NCBI RefSeq assembly: GCF_004138485.1
Contig: NZ_RYEV01000004.1
Coordinates: 1,424,803-1,488,802, forward strand
From: Peristeroidobacter soli
GTDB lineage: Bacteria > Pseudomonadota > Gammaproteobacteria > Steroidobacterales > Steroidobacteraceae
Direction of reading: 5' to 3'
Length of the DNA: 64,000 nucleotides
Shown here: in pieces, positions 37,110 through 45,482 of the stretch
Layout: each line of letters begins with the position of its first letter
How positions within the stretch are numbered: the stretch's first letter is position 1
Made by a program: the position numbers and the translations under genes
Notes under the pieces: model-generated
The model's input: the letters and a program-made list of their open reading frames with translations, nothing else
The model's database searches: none
What the model was told of the DNA's origin: nothing

Positions 37110-38537
37110 TCACGAGGAACCGAATCGAACCGTGCCGAGCCGCGCGTCGGGATTGAACAGTCTCTGCAAGTCTCCCGCGATCGCCAGGCGGTTCGCGGCG
37201 GTGTAGCGCTCATACATGGCAACGTTGTAGGGCCCGACGCCGTGCTCGGCGCTGAAGCTGCCACGAAACTGCCGCACGAGAGCATCGTAAACAAACTCGC
37301 GCACATGCTGGATGGTTGCCGCATCGGGCGGCACGCCGCAATCGTGCGGCCACACCAGATTGAGATGCAGGCCGCCATCGCCGAGGTGTCCGAAATCGCA
37401 GACCTGCAGGTGCGGCCAACGTTGCCGCAATTCCTGGATCATGAAGTCGCGCAACGCCAGTATCGCCGAGCGACGCACGGAAATATCGAATGCGATGACC
37501 GTGCCGGCGTCCCGCAAACAGTCGCTGATCCCATGTCGCAACTGCCAACTCTCCTCTGCCCGTCCAAGCAGTGCGTCCGCCAACGGCGCTTCGTCGCCAT
37601 CGGCCAAGGCAGCCAGAGCACTTTCGAGAATACGTTCCAGATCGACGCCCATCGACGTGGACGCCGCCGATGTGAGCTCGACCAGGATCGCCAGTTCCGG
37701 CACGTCCGCGTCGAAAGGATTTCGGACCTGCGGACGAAAACGAAACACACACTCCATCGCGGCACGAGACATTGCCTCGAACGACGTCAGCAACTCTCCA
37801 CAACTCATTTCGAGGGTACGCAGCAGTTCCATAGCTGACGCAGCAGTCCGCGGCACCAGTAGGGCTGTTGCACGCTGCCGCGGCAACGGATGGACTTCGA
37901 GCACAGCCGCAGTGATAAATCCGAAAGCGCCACTGGTTCCGACGAAAAGTTGTTTGAGATCGACGCCCGAATTGTCCTTGCGCAGGCCACTCATCAGCTC
38001 GAGGTGGGTGGCGTCCTCGTTCGCCAGCACGACCTCCAACCCCAGCAGGTTGCGCCGGACATCGCCGTACTTCATCAAGCGGGCGCCGCCGGTATTGGCG
38101 GCAATCATCCCGCCGATCGACGGATTGGCGCCGAGATCGATCGGGAAACAAAGGCCATGCGGGCGGAGCCGATCGTTCAAGGACTGCAGCAGGACCCCGG
38201 CGCCGACACGAACGGTACGGTTGTGAACATCCAGATCGATCTCGTGCCGCATGCGCTCGAAGCTGACGATGACCTGATCGCCGCTGTCATCTGGCGAAGC
38301 GGCTGCGACCAGACCGGTATTTGCTCCCTGCGCGATCAGACGCAGCCCATGCTTGTGAGCCCATCGCACGATTTGCTGAACTTCAAGCGCATCGCGAGGG
38401 CGGACGACACACGCGGCGCGGCCTGAGCCATATCGCGTGCCGCGCTCATATCCCGCAAGCTCGGCGGGGTCGGACAGCACAGCCTTAGGCCCGAGAAGCG
38501 CGATCAACTCGGTAAGCGTCGCATCCCGATCGACCAT
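37110..38537 (-). CDS. FAD-linked oxidoreductase, probable D-2-hydroxyglutarate dehydrogenase
   Basis: 475 residues. FAD-binding type 4 domain (about 35-215; GYERGTRYGSGRA, QGANTGLVAAA, NPSIGGMIAANTGGARLMKYG) and FAD-linked oxidase C-terminal domain with the metal motif HLGDGGLHLN near 405. The family oxidises D-2-hydroxy acids (D-lactate, D-2-hydroxyglutarate, glycolate). The gene directly upstream, 13 bases away, encodes a DUF1338 protein of the kind that makes D-2-hydroxyglutarate from 2-oxoadipate, so D-2-hydroxyglutarate is the best guess. Cytoplasmic; the electron acceptor is unknown. Confidence 0.82.
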   Translation of the reverse strand: MVDRDATLTELIALLGPKAVLSDPAELAGYERGTRYGSGRAACVVRPRDALEVQQIVRWAHKHGLRLIAQGANTGLVAAASPDDSGDQVIVSFERMRHEIDLDVHNRTVRVGAGVLLQSLNDRLRPHGLCFPIDLGANPSIGGMIAANTGGARLMKYGDVRRNLLGLEVVLANEDATHLELMSGLRKDNSGVDLKQLFVGTSGAFGFITAAVLEVHPLPRQRATALLVPRTAASAMELLRTLEMSCGELLTSFEAMSRAAMECVFRFRPQVRNPFDADVPELAILVELTSAASTSMGVDLERILESALAALADGDEAPLADALLGRAEESWQLRHGISDCLRDAGTVIAFDISVRRSAILALRDFMIQELRQRWPHLQVCDFGHLGDGGLHLNLVWPHDCGVPPDAATIQHVREFVYDALVRQFRGSFSAEHGVGPYNVAMYERYTAANRLAIAGDLQRLFNPDARLGTVRFGSS

Positions 38538-38550
38538 GTTTCGAAGATCC

Positions 38551-39573
38551 TTACGCGACCGCAGTCATCTTGAAAATGCCCTGCGCGTTGCCGCTGTCGA
38601 AGCTCAAGTCGAGCCGGCCTTGTGAGTCTGGCAGCGGATCGCGCTCGATAAATTCATAGAACGAACCGGGCACTGCGCGCTTCACCAGAGCACCCTCCTG
38701 GGCAACGAAATCGCGCTTCACGCTGGCAGCAAAATACGCCGTCTGCCGCACGCGGCCTGAGCCGGAGATCTCGACCGCGGCCTTCATCGGGCGCCCGAGA
38801 GCCTTCTGAGCATCGGCCACGGCCCCGATGTGTCGCACCCGCTCAGTGACGTGATTGAAAGCGTTGCCTTCCGTCGCGATCCAGGCCATCTCCGCCGATT
38901 CACGCAGCAGGGTCTCATAGTCCGCCAGGTTTGGTGCCGCGTGCTGTCGCTCGAAACACGGCACGATCTGCGACAACAACGTGCGCGCCTGGTCATAGGG
39001 CAGCTCACGCTCATGACGCAGGCGAGCCAGGGACAAATGCGCCTCCTTCGGTAAGGGGTCACGAGAGGTGCCGATGACGCGCTCCGCCGCGGCTCGAAAC
39101 TCAAACGAAAAATCTGTCAGCGAAATCTCGCTGACGAAGAACTGCGCGATATCTTCAGGGTGATCTTTGTGAGTAAAGGCCCGCCCCACCATGTGAATGC
39201 GCGGCAGCGGGTATGTTCCAGTCACCTCGAAGCCCAGCGGTTCGAGAATGCGAGCAAACGCGTGATGACCACTGGGCAGCGCGAGCGGCGTCGAGCATGC
39301 GACCGTGCGTAGAGCGCCGTGATCGAAGTGCACGCGACCGCCTTCACTCACAACGTCGCCGACTCGCTGCGCGGCCGCTGGCACACGTTCCAGCAGATCC
39401 GCGAACAGAATCATATTCATCGCTTGGGCGAGCACCGCGCGCGGGACGCGGGCGTGGTGATCCTCGAGCAAGGACGGCGCTACGAAAACCTGCGCCAGAA
39501 GATTTCCCGCCCGCACTGGACCGACGCAGTCACGCAGCAGCTTTTCGAGGGTCGACGGTGTTGGATTGGTCAT
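38551..39573 (-). CDS. DUF1338 protein, probable 2-oxoadipate dioxygenase/decarboxylase
   Basis: 340 residues from the ATG at 39573. The metal-site signature of the family is visible in VHFDHGALRT near 90, with further conserved stretches SEISLTDFSF and RQTAYFAAS. HglS of Pseudomonas putida, a longer member, is an iron enzyme that turns 2-oxoadipate from lysine catabolism into D-2-hydroxyglutarate. The next gene encodes a D-2-hydroxy-acid dehydrogenase, which would complete the route to 2-oxoglutarate. A LysR gene is divergent from it. The shorter length leaves some doubt about the exact substrate. Confidence 0.8.
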   Translation of the reverse strand: MTNPTPSTLEKLLRDCVGPVRAGNLLAQVFVAPSLLEDHHARVPRAVLAQAMNMILFADLLERVPAAAQRVGDVVSEGGRVHFDHGALRTVACSTPLALPSGHHAFARILEPLGFEVTGTYPLPRIHMVGRAFTHKDHPEDIAQFFVSEISLTDFSFEFRAAAERVIGTSRDPLPKEAHLSLARLRHERELPYDQARTLLSQIVPCFERQHAAPNLADYETLLRESAEMAWIATEGNAFNHVTERVRHIGAVADAQKALGRPMKAAVEISGSGRVRQTAYFAASVKRDFVAQEGALVKRAVPGSFYEFIERDPLPDSQGRLDLSFDSGNAQGIFKMTAVA

Positions 39574-39662
39574 GGAAATAGTGTCACGGCACGTCGGCAC
39601 TTGCGCAAACGATGTTGTCTCGTGCCATCATTAGAAAAACTCATGACCCCGGACGACGACCC

Positions 39663-40547
39663 ATGCTGCGCTTCCTGCCCTCGATGATCAGCCTGCAGGC
39701 TTTCGAGTCGGCTGCACGTCATCTCAGTTTTTCCAAAGCCGCGGAGGAGCTGAGCATCACGCAAAGCGCGGTCAGCCAGCAGATGCGCTCACTCGAGACG
39801 CTGCTGCGAGTGAAGCTGTTTCACCGCACGCGACAACGGCTGTCGCTGACCGAGGCCGGTCTCGCCTATCTTCCGGACGTGCGGCAATGCCTGTCGCGCA
39901 TGGAAGCGGCAACGTTGCAGCTGATGTCGCATCAGGGCACCGGCGGCGTGCTCAACCTCGCGATTCTGCCGACCTTCGGCACCCGCTGGCTCATTCCCCG
40001 CATGAGCTCCTTCGGGCAGGCTCATCCTCACGTGACGGTGAACTTCTCCACTCGTGCGGTGAAATTCGATTTCTCGACGGAACGGCTCGACGCGGCCATC
40101 CACTTTGGCGACGTCGCATGGCCGGGAGTCATCGCACACCGCTTGATGGGCGAGAACGTCGTGCTGGTCTGCGCCCCTGCCCTGCTCAAGCGTCTGCGCT
40201 CACCGAAGGACCTGGCACATCACACGCTGCTTCAGCACGCGACGCGTCCACATGCCTGGCAGGAGTGGTTGGCCGCGGTGGGCGTACCGGACGTGAATCC
40301 CATGAAGGGCCCCCGCTTCGAGCATTTCTCGATGGTCATCCAGGCCGCTGTCGCGAAGCTCGGCGTCGCCATCCTGCCCGAATTCCTGATCCAGCAGGAA
40401 CTCGCCGCCGGCGAGCTGGTTCAGCCTTTCGAACATCCGGTGCGCAGCGCCCATGCTTATTATCTGGTGTACCCGGAGGAGAACCGTGACTTGCCGGCGC
40501 TCAAAGCATTCCGCGAGTGGCTGTTGAATCAAGTGGCGGCCGCCTGA
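39663..40547 (+). CDS. LysR-family regulator, GcvA-like
   Basis: 294 residues from the ATG at 39663. N-terminal winged helix with MISLQAFESAARHLSFSKAAEELSITQSAVSQQ, then a substrate-binding effector domain (LNLAILPTFGTRWLIPRM). The N-terminal spelling is typical of the GcvA subgroup. It is divergent from the DUF1338/D-2-hydroxy-acid dehydrogenase operon (start-to-start distance 90 bases) and is its most likely regulator. The formaldehyde gene frmA lies 117 bases downstream on the same strand. Confidence 0.9.
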   Translation: MLRFLPSMISLQAFESAARHLSFSKAAEELSITQSAVSQQMRSLETLLRVKLFHRTRQRLSLTEAGLAYLPDVRQCLSRMEAATLQLMSHQGTGGVLNLAILPTFGTRWLIPRMSSFGQAHPHVTVNFSTRAVKFDFSTERLDAAIHFGDVAWPGVIAHRLMGENVVLVCAPALLKRLRSPKDLAHHTLLQHATRPHAWQEWLAAVGVPDVNPMKGPRFEHFSMVIQAAVAKLGVAILPEFLIQQELAAGELVQPFEHPVRSAHAYYLVYPEENRDLPALKAFREWLLNQVAAA

Positions 40548-40664
40548 GGCCGGACTCCCGCTCACGTTGGAAATGCGCGCTGGATCAAATCGGTGCACCG
40601 GCAGGCAAGCCCCTGCCTCGATGGCTCACTACTCTGAGGGATCGCAACCGGGGATGCCTCAACG

Positions 40665-41774
40665 ATGAAGACACAAGCCGCAGTCGCCTTTCAGGCGGGC
40701 CAGCCACTGGAGGTGGTGACGTTGGACCTGGAGGGTCCGCGAGCCGGTGAAGTTCTGGTGGAGCTCAAGGCAACCGGCGTCTGCCACACCGATGAGTTCA
40801 CACGCTCCGGCGCCGATCCGGAAGGCATCTTCCCCGCCATCTTCGGCCACGAAGGCGCGGGTATCGTCGTCGACGTCGGACCCGGCGTGACTTCCGTCAA
40901 GAAGGGCGACCACGTCATCCCGCTGTACACGCCGGAATGCAGACAGTGCAAGTCATGCCTGTCACGCAAGACCAATCTGTGTACCGCGATTCGCGCGACT
41001 CAAGGCAAAGGATTGATGCCTGATGGAACCTCGCGATTCTCTTTCGACGGCAAGCCCGTGTATCACTACATGGGCTGCTCGACGTTCTCGAACTACACGG
41101 TACTCCCGGAAATCGCCGTCGCGAAGATTCGCGAGGACGCACCGTTCGACAAGGTCTGCTACATCGGCTGCGGTGTCACGACCGGAATCGGTGCCGTCAT
41201 CAACACGGCCCAGGTCGAACCTGGCGCGAACGTCGTGGTGTTCGGGCTGGGCGGCATCGGTCTCAATGTGATTCAAGGCGCGCGCATGGTGGGCGCGAAC
41301 AAGATCATTGGCGTCGACATCAATCCCGGGCGCAAGGCACTCGCCGAACGGTTCGGCATGACTCATTTCGTCGATCCCAAGGAAGTGGGCACCGATCTGG
41401 TCGCGCACCTGATCGGCTTGACCGACGGTGGTGCGGATTACAGCTTCGAATGTGTCGGCAATGTCGATCTGATGCGCCAGGCCCTCGAGTGCTGCCATCG
41501 CGGCTGGGGAATGTCCGTGATCGTAGGCGTCGCGGGCGCGGGCCAGGAGATCAAGACGCGGCCATTCCAGCTCGTCACCGGCAGAGTCTGGAAAGGCACG
41601 GCATTCGGCGGCGCGCGCGGCCGCACCGATGTGCCCAAGATCGTCGACTGGTACATGGAAGGCAAGATCAACATCGACGACCTGATCACTCACAAGCTGC
41701 CGTTGAACCGAATCAACGAAGCCATCGATCTCATGCACAGCGGCGCTTCGATCCGGTCCGTGATCACTTACTAA
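40665..41774 (+). CDS. frmA: S-(hydroxymethyl)glutathione dehydrogenase / class III alcohol dehydrogenase
   Basis: 369 residues. Oxidises S-hydroxymethylglutathione, the formaldehyde adduct, to S-formylglutathione with NAD+. Catalytic zinc ligands are in [14 protein letters not shown] and [10 protein letters not shown]. The structural zinc loop is [17 protein letters not shown], and the NAD fold has [12 protein letters not shown]. Full family length. It is followed after 16 bases by gfa, so the two form a formaldehyde-detoxification operon. No S-formylglutathione hydrolase gene is adjacent. Confidence 0.96.
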   Translation: MKTQAAVAFQAGQPLEVVTLDLEGPRAGEVLVELKATGVCHTDEFTRSGADPEGIFPAIFGHEGAGIVVDVGPGVTSVKKGDHVIPLYTPECRQCKSCLSRKTNLCTAIRATQGKGLMPDGTSRFSFDGKPVYHYMGCSTFSNYTVLPEIAVAKIREDAPFDKVCYIGCGVTTGIGAVINTAQVEPGANVVVFGLGGIGLNVIQGARMVGANKIIGVDINPGRKALAERFGMTHFVDPKEVGTDLVAHLIGLTDGGADYSFECVGNVDLMRQALECCHRGWGMSVIVGVAGAGQEIKTRPFQLVTGRVWKGTAFGGARGRTDVPKIVDWYMEGKINIDDLITHKLPLNRINEAIDLMHSGASIRSVITY

Positions 41775-41790
41775 CCCAGGAAACCGACTC

Positions 41791-42366
41791 ATGCCAATTT
41801 CGCTCCACCCCGCCATCGATAACGGCATTCAACCGGGCGTGAAGGATTTCGCCGGCGGCACGCTCACCTGCAAATGCGCGAGCGCTCCGGTCTGCGTCAG
41901 TCTCAAAGGCAATGTCGCCTTCAATCACGCCTGCGGCTGCACCAAGTGCTGGAAGCCGGACGGCGCGAAGTTTTCGATCGTCGCGGTCATCTCGCGCGAC
42001 AATCTGAAAGTCACGACGAACGAGAGCAAGCTGAAGATCGTCGATCCGGCCGCAGTCATCCAGCGCCATGCCTGCTCCGGCTGCGGCGTACACATGTACG
42101 GTCGCATCGAGAACAAAGCTCATCCGTTCTACGGCCTGGACTTCGTTCATGTCGAACTGTCGAAGGACCTCGGCTGGGCGGCACCGGAGTTCGCTGCATT
42201 CGTTTCTTCCATCATCGAAGGCGGCGGTGCCAAGCCGGACGAAATGAGCGCAGTCCGCAGCCGGCTGAGCGAGCTCGGCTTGACGCCCTATGACTGCCTG
42301 TCGCCGCCCCTGATGGACCTGATTGCCACGCACACGGCCAAACAGAAGGGTGTGCTGGCGGCTTGA
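41791..42366 (+). CDS. gfa: S-(hydroxymethyl)glutathione synthase (glutathione-dependent formaldehyde-activating enzyme)
   Basis: 191 residues. Speeds condensation of formaldehyde with glutathione. Zinc ligands of the Gfa family are visible in [21 protein letters not shown] and [19 protein letters not shown] lies a few bases before the ATG. It is cotranscribed with frmA, the next step. It converges with the AraC gene, with 2 bases between the stops. Confidence 0.95.
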   Translation: MPISLHPAIDNGIQPGVKDFAGGTLTCKCASAPVCVSLKGNVAFNHACGCTKCWKPDGAKFSIVAVISRDNLKVTTNESKLKIVDPAAVIQRHACSGCGVHMYGRIENKAHPFYGLDFVHVELSKDLGWAAPEFAAFVSSIIEGGGAKPDEMSAVRSRLSELGLTPYDCLSPPLMDLIATHTAKQKGVLAA

Positions 42367-42368
42367 GA

Positions 42369-43319
42369 TCAGCAGTCGTGGCAGTTTCGGCGCTGAGCAC
42401 TCAACATCGCGGACGGCGACTGGCCGTAGCGACGCTTGAAGCTGCGGCTGAAATGCGATGAACTGCTGAAGCCGGCGGCGAAGGCGAGCTCGGTCAAGCT
42501 TGCCGTCCCGCCGGCCTTGATGATCTCGCGCCGACATCGCTCCAGTCGCGACGCCCAAAGATATTCGCTGGCGGTCGTCCCCTCTTCCGCGAAAGCGAGC
42601 TGCAAATAGCGCTTCGAGCACGCGAGTGCGGCGACGACCCTCTCGATATCCAACGCCGGATCGCCCAGATGCTCATCGATGTATGTCTTCGCTCGCCTCA
42701 GCAACGACGCGCGAGGCGTCAGATGCGACCGCGACCCGGCCTGCTGGAGCGACAATCGCAACGATCGTAGCAACAGATCCGCCATCTGTTCGCTGGCGCC
42801 CGCATCGACCCCGTCGAGCGAAGCTTCCACCAGCTCGCGCGTGACGTGACCGATGCCGCGTTGAGCCGCGAACCTTTGCGAGCCTATGTCGGCAAGATGC
42901 AGATCGTAGCTGGCCGCAAGATCCTGTGGGATGACGACGACGAGATGCTCGCTCAACGACGGGCTCAGCACGATATGCGGTCGAGAAACATCGTAGGCGA
43001 GGCAGTCACCCGCGTTCACATAGACGCGCGTCGCGTCCTGTTCGAAGACCGAGCTGCCCCGAAGCTGCAACATCACTTTCACGACTGCATGCTGCTCATC
43101 GCCGCGCGCATCGCTCACCGATGACAGCCGATGCGGGCTTGCAACGATGCGACTGAGCTTCAATCGCTCCAACGTTCGCGTCTCGATGCGTCCATCGATC
43201 GATTCCACGCCGTAGCCGCCCACCCTCATCGGCCCACACAGGCCCGCGAGCGTCCTGCCCCAACGAAACAGCCGTTCACCCGCAGCGATGTCCGCAGTCT
43301 CGAATACAGTTGTGCTCAC
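42369..43319 (-). CDS. AraC-family regulator
   Basis: 316 residues from a GTG at 43319. The N-terminal part (about 60-170) resembles the AraC-binding-like cupin domain (VMLQLRGSSVFEQ, GDCLAYDVSRPH). The C-terminus has two helix-turn-helix motifs (about 205-305; LACSKRYLQLAFAEEG and LTELAFAAGFSSSSHFSRSFKRRYGQSPS). The target is unknown. It is not adjacent to a divergent catabolic gene, and the small HTH gene lies just upstream. Confidence 0.88.
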   Translation of the reverse strand: MSTTVFETADIAAGERLFRWGRTLAGLCGPMRVGGYGVESIDGRIETRTLERLKLSRIVASPHRLSSVSDARGDEQHAVVKVMLQLRGSSVFEQDATRVYVNAGDCLAYDVSRPHIVLSPSLSEHLVVVIPQDLAASYDLHLADIGSQRFAAQRGIGHVTRELVEASLDGVDAGASEQMADLLLRSLRLSLQQAGSRSHLTPRASLLRRAKTYIDEHLGDPALDIERVVAALACSKRYLQLAFAEEGTTASEYLWASRLERCRREIIKAGGTASLTELAFAAGFSSSSHFSRSFKRRYGQSPSAMLSAQRRNCHDC

Positions 43320-43369
43320 CAGCCGGCTCTCGTTAGTTGGCCTGCCGGGATTCTAGCCCGGCCGCGTCG

Positions 43370-43579
43370 CTATTTCGCCGCGCTCCGCAGCGAAATGCCG
43401 TGCAGCCCCGCCTTGTTGCGAATGGCCGACTCCGTTCTGCGCAACCGCAGGGCGATGTCGGCAGGCGCAACTCCTTCTTGCGCGAGCTGGCGCAACTCGC
43501 GCAAGTCTTCCGACTTCCAGAGCTTGAGAGAGCTCGACGGCCGGCGATACGACACGGAGGACTGTTCGGGCAGGGACAT
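43370..43579 (-). CDS. Small helix-turn-helix protein, function unknown
   Basis: 69 residues (72 from a GTG at 43588). The second half, LWKSEDLRELRQLAQEGVAPADIALRLRRTESAIRNKAGLHGISLR, looks like a SANT/Myb-like or homeodomain-type three-helix unit found in many small proteobacterial proteins. It probably binds DNA, but no role is known. It is divergent from the cytochrome c fusion gene, and a GntR-type operator at 43631-43646 lies between the two starts. Confidence 0.6.
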   Translation of the reverse strand: MSLPEQSSVSYRRPSSSLKLWKSEDLRELRQLAQEGVAPADIALRLRRTESAIRNKAGLHGISLRSAAK

Positions 43580-43630
43580 CGTCAACACAACTCCAATGAT
43601 CGGATTGACTGGCGCGGTCGAGTCCGATTA

Positions 43631-43646
43631 ACTACGTTAACTATGT
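43631..43646. promoter_or_regulatory. GntR-type operator A (small HTH / cytochrome c)
   Basis: ACTACGTTAACTATGT matches 13 of 16 bases of the cluster consensus ACCTAGTTAACTACGT, and a second half-site TTAACTACG overlaps it upstream. It lies 104 bases before the cytochrome start and about 52 bases before the small HTH start. Confidence 0.6.
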
Positions 43647-43750
43647 GATCAAGAATGAAGTGCCCCGCTGTGCCCTGTCAATCGATCATTCCCCGACAGC
43701 GGCCGCGCGACGGGCATTGAACGACTGCTGACTTCGATCGAGGAAAGTCG

Positions 43751-44839
43751 ATGCGCACGACAATGTTCGGCGGACTGATGACCATGTTCGCGACCCTCAC
43801 ATCGGCGGCCCCGCCGACACTCTCCCCGCTGCTCGGCACGTGGCAAGCGGACATTGATCATTCCACCTTTCAGGGCCGCGCACCGTATCGCTCCGGCACG
43901 ATGACCTTCTCGGCCGTCGATGGATCGAAAGTCCGCGTCGTGTCGGATGTCATGACCGCGAGCAGCGTGCCTTTCCATTTCGAGTACCAGGGCGCGGAAG
44001 ACGATACTGTCGTGCCAGTCTCCGGCAATCCTTACTACGACAGCGCATCGAATGCCTGGACGGACGAGCGCACGCTGACAAGAACCGAGCGCCGAGCCGG
44101 CAAAGTCACGGGCACGACGTCGATGCAGCTCGCGCCCGATCGAAAGTCCTTTACGGCGAAAGGCCAGCGCCTGACGCCTGACGGCGTGAACTACGTTACG
44201 TCGATCGTGTGGACGCGCGTCGCTGCGAACGACGCACCCGTGCCGACGAAATCGGCAGCCGCCTCATCATCACCTGCCGGTGATGCAGCGAGAGGCAAGT
44301 CACGAAGCGGCGAGCTGTACTGCGACGCCTGCCACGGCGTCAATGGCAACAGCGAGAACGCAGAGTGGCCGTCGCTGGCGGGCCAGAATGCAACATACAT
44401 CACCAGACAATTGCAGCTGCTGCGTTCGGGTACGCGATCGAGTTCTGAGATGCAGCCGATTGCCGCCACATTGAGTGACTCCGACATCGTCGATCTGGCC
44501 GCGCATTACTCTGCTCAGGCCTTGCAAGCCAGCACCGCAGACACCTCCGAGTCGAAGGCCATCGAGTCGTTGTATCGCGATGGCGATCCGACGCGTGCGA
44601 TCGTTGCATGCAGCTCGTGCCATGGCGCTGACGGCCGTGGCAACGCGGTGACGGGCGATCCGGCCCTTCGCGCCCAGCAACCGGTTTATTCCAGCCGGCA
44701 GCTCGAAGCTTATGCGAAGCGCACGCGCTACACATCCGAACAGAAGAGCGGAAATCTGGAGACCATGTACACGATCTCGGAGAAACTCACGGCCGAGGAG
44801 ATGCGCGGCCTGGCCGACTATCTCCACGCCATGCATTGA
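43751..44839 (+). CDS. Exported fusion of an unknown domain with a di-heme cytochrome c
   Basis: 362 residues. After a signal peptide (1-20), residues 25-155 form a domain of unknown function (LLGTWQADIDHSTFQG, YRSGTMTF, VPVSGNPYYDS, RTERRAGKVTGTT). Two c-type heme domains follow: CDACH at 191-195 and CSSCH at 287-291, with Met234 and Met339 as likely axial ligands, c4-like. The first domain is clearly related to the stand-alone protein at 54909. The fusion suggests that electrons from a reaction tied to that domain pass to the respiratory chain. GAGGAAA precedes the ATG. Confidence 0.85.
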   Translation: MRTTMFGGLMTMFATLTSAAPPTLSPLLGTWQADIDHSTFQGRAPYRSGTMTFSAVDGSKVRVVSDVMTASSVPFHFEYQGAEDDTVVPVSGNPYYDSASNAWTDERTLTRTERRAGKVTGTTSMQLAPDRKSFTAKGQRLTPDGVNYVTSIVWTRVAANDAPVPTKSAAASSSPAGDAARGKSRSGELYCDACHGVNGNSENAEWPSLAGQNATYITRQLQLLRSGTRSSSEMQPIAATLSDSDIVDLAAHYSAQALQASTADTSESKAIESLYRDGDPTRAIVACSSCHGADGRGNAVTGDPALRAQQPVYSSRQLEAYAKRTRYTSEQKSGNLETMYTISEKLTAEEMRGLADYLHAMH

Positions 44840-44842
44840 GCT

Positions 44843-45448
44843 CTACACCTCGAGGAGCTCGATCAGCTCGCCGGCGTGACCGACGATGGTCGCGACCCGG
44901 CCGCCGAATTCCTTCCCCAGCGGATTGTCCACTGGCGCCGCGATGAACTTCGACGCATGCCGCTCGAAACTGGAGCATTCGAAAGTGGCGATGGCGAGTC
45001 CGGGCGGCAGGCCTCCGGCGACACGCGGTCGAGGACGGCCCGGGCCCCTGTGCTCATCCACCTCGAGCCTGGAGCCGTTACTCAAAGTGACCGTCGCCAG
45101 CGCGAACGATGGCAGTCGACGGATCGGACTCGGATTGTTGCCAAACGTGCTGCGATAGAAATCGATCGAGCCCTGCAGATCCGGCGATGTTTGTGCCGCC
45201 AGAAAGCAGCGCCCCACGAACGACTTCGCTGCTGCCAGGTCCGGTCGCGGCTCGGTGATCCAGGTGAAGGCCAGGCGCTCACCGCCCGGCCCTTCCGCGC
45301 CCAGCGGACGAAAATACGGATAGATGGGAATCGTTCCCGGCGGTCCGCGCATCTTGAAAGGCGAGTCTTTCAAACGCGCATAGAGCTCGTCGCCATTTTG
45401 AACGGTGATCTCGGTGGTGCGCCAGCCGAAGGTTTCTTTGAGATCCAG
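44843..45448 (-). pseudogene. VOC-family protein, N-terminally truncated
   Basis: About 200 codons related over their whole length to the second two thirds of the exported VOC protein at 52693: TFGWRTTEITVQN, KDSPF, LAFTWITEPRPDLA, AKSFVGRCF and GELIEL are shared. The homologous frame begins right after the flavoprotein stop and has no start codon there; the first in-frame ATG is at 45373, inside the conserved region. The Tat leader and first VOC repeat (about 110 residues) are missing. It may be a decaying duplicate, or a short cytoplasmic single-domain protein read by coupling to the flavoprotein gene. Confidence 0.65.
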
Positions 45449-45482
45449 CCCACCCCTGCACCTATGAGCTGCCGTCTGCTGA

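Noticed and set aside
39603-39618. Possible fourth LacI operator, GCGCAAACGATGTTG, between the DUF1338 and LysR genes
   Set aside because: Only the left half matches; the dyad is lost, and the genes belong to a different pathway.
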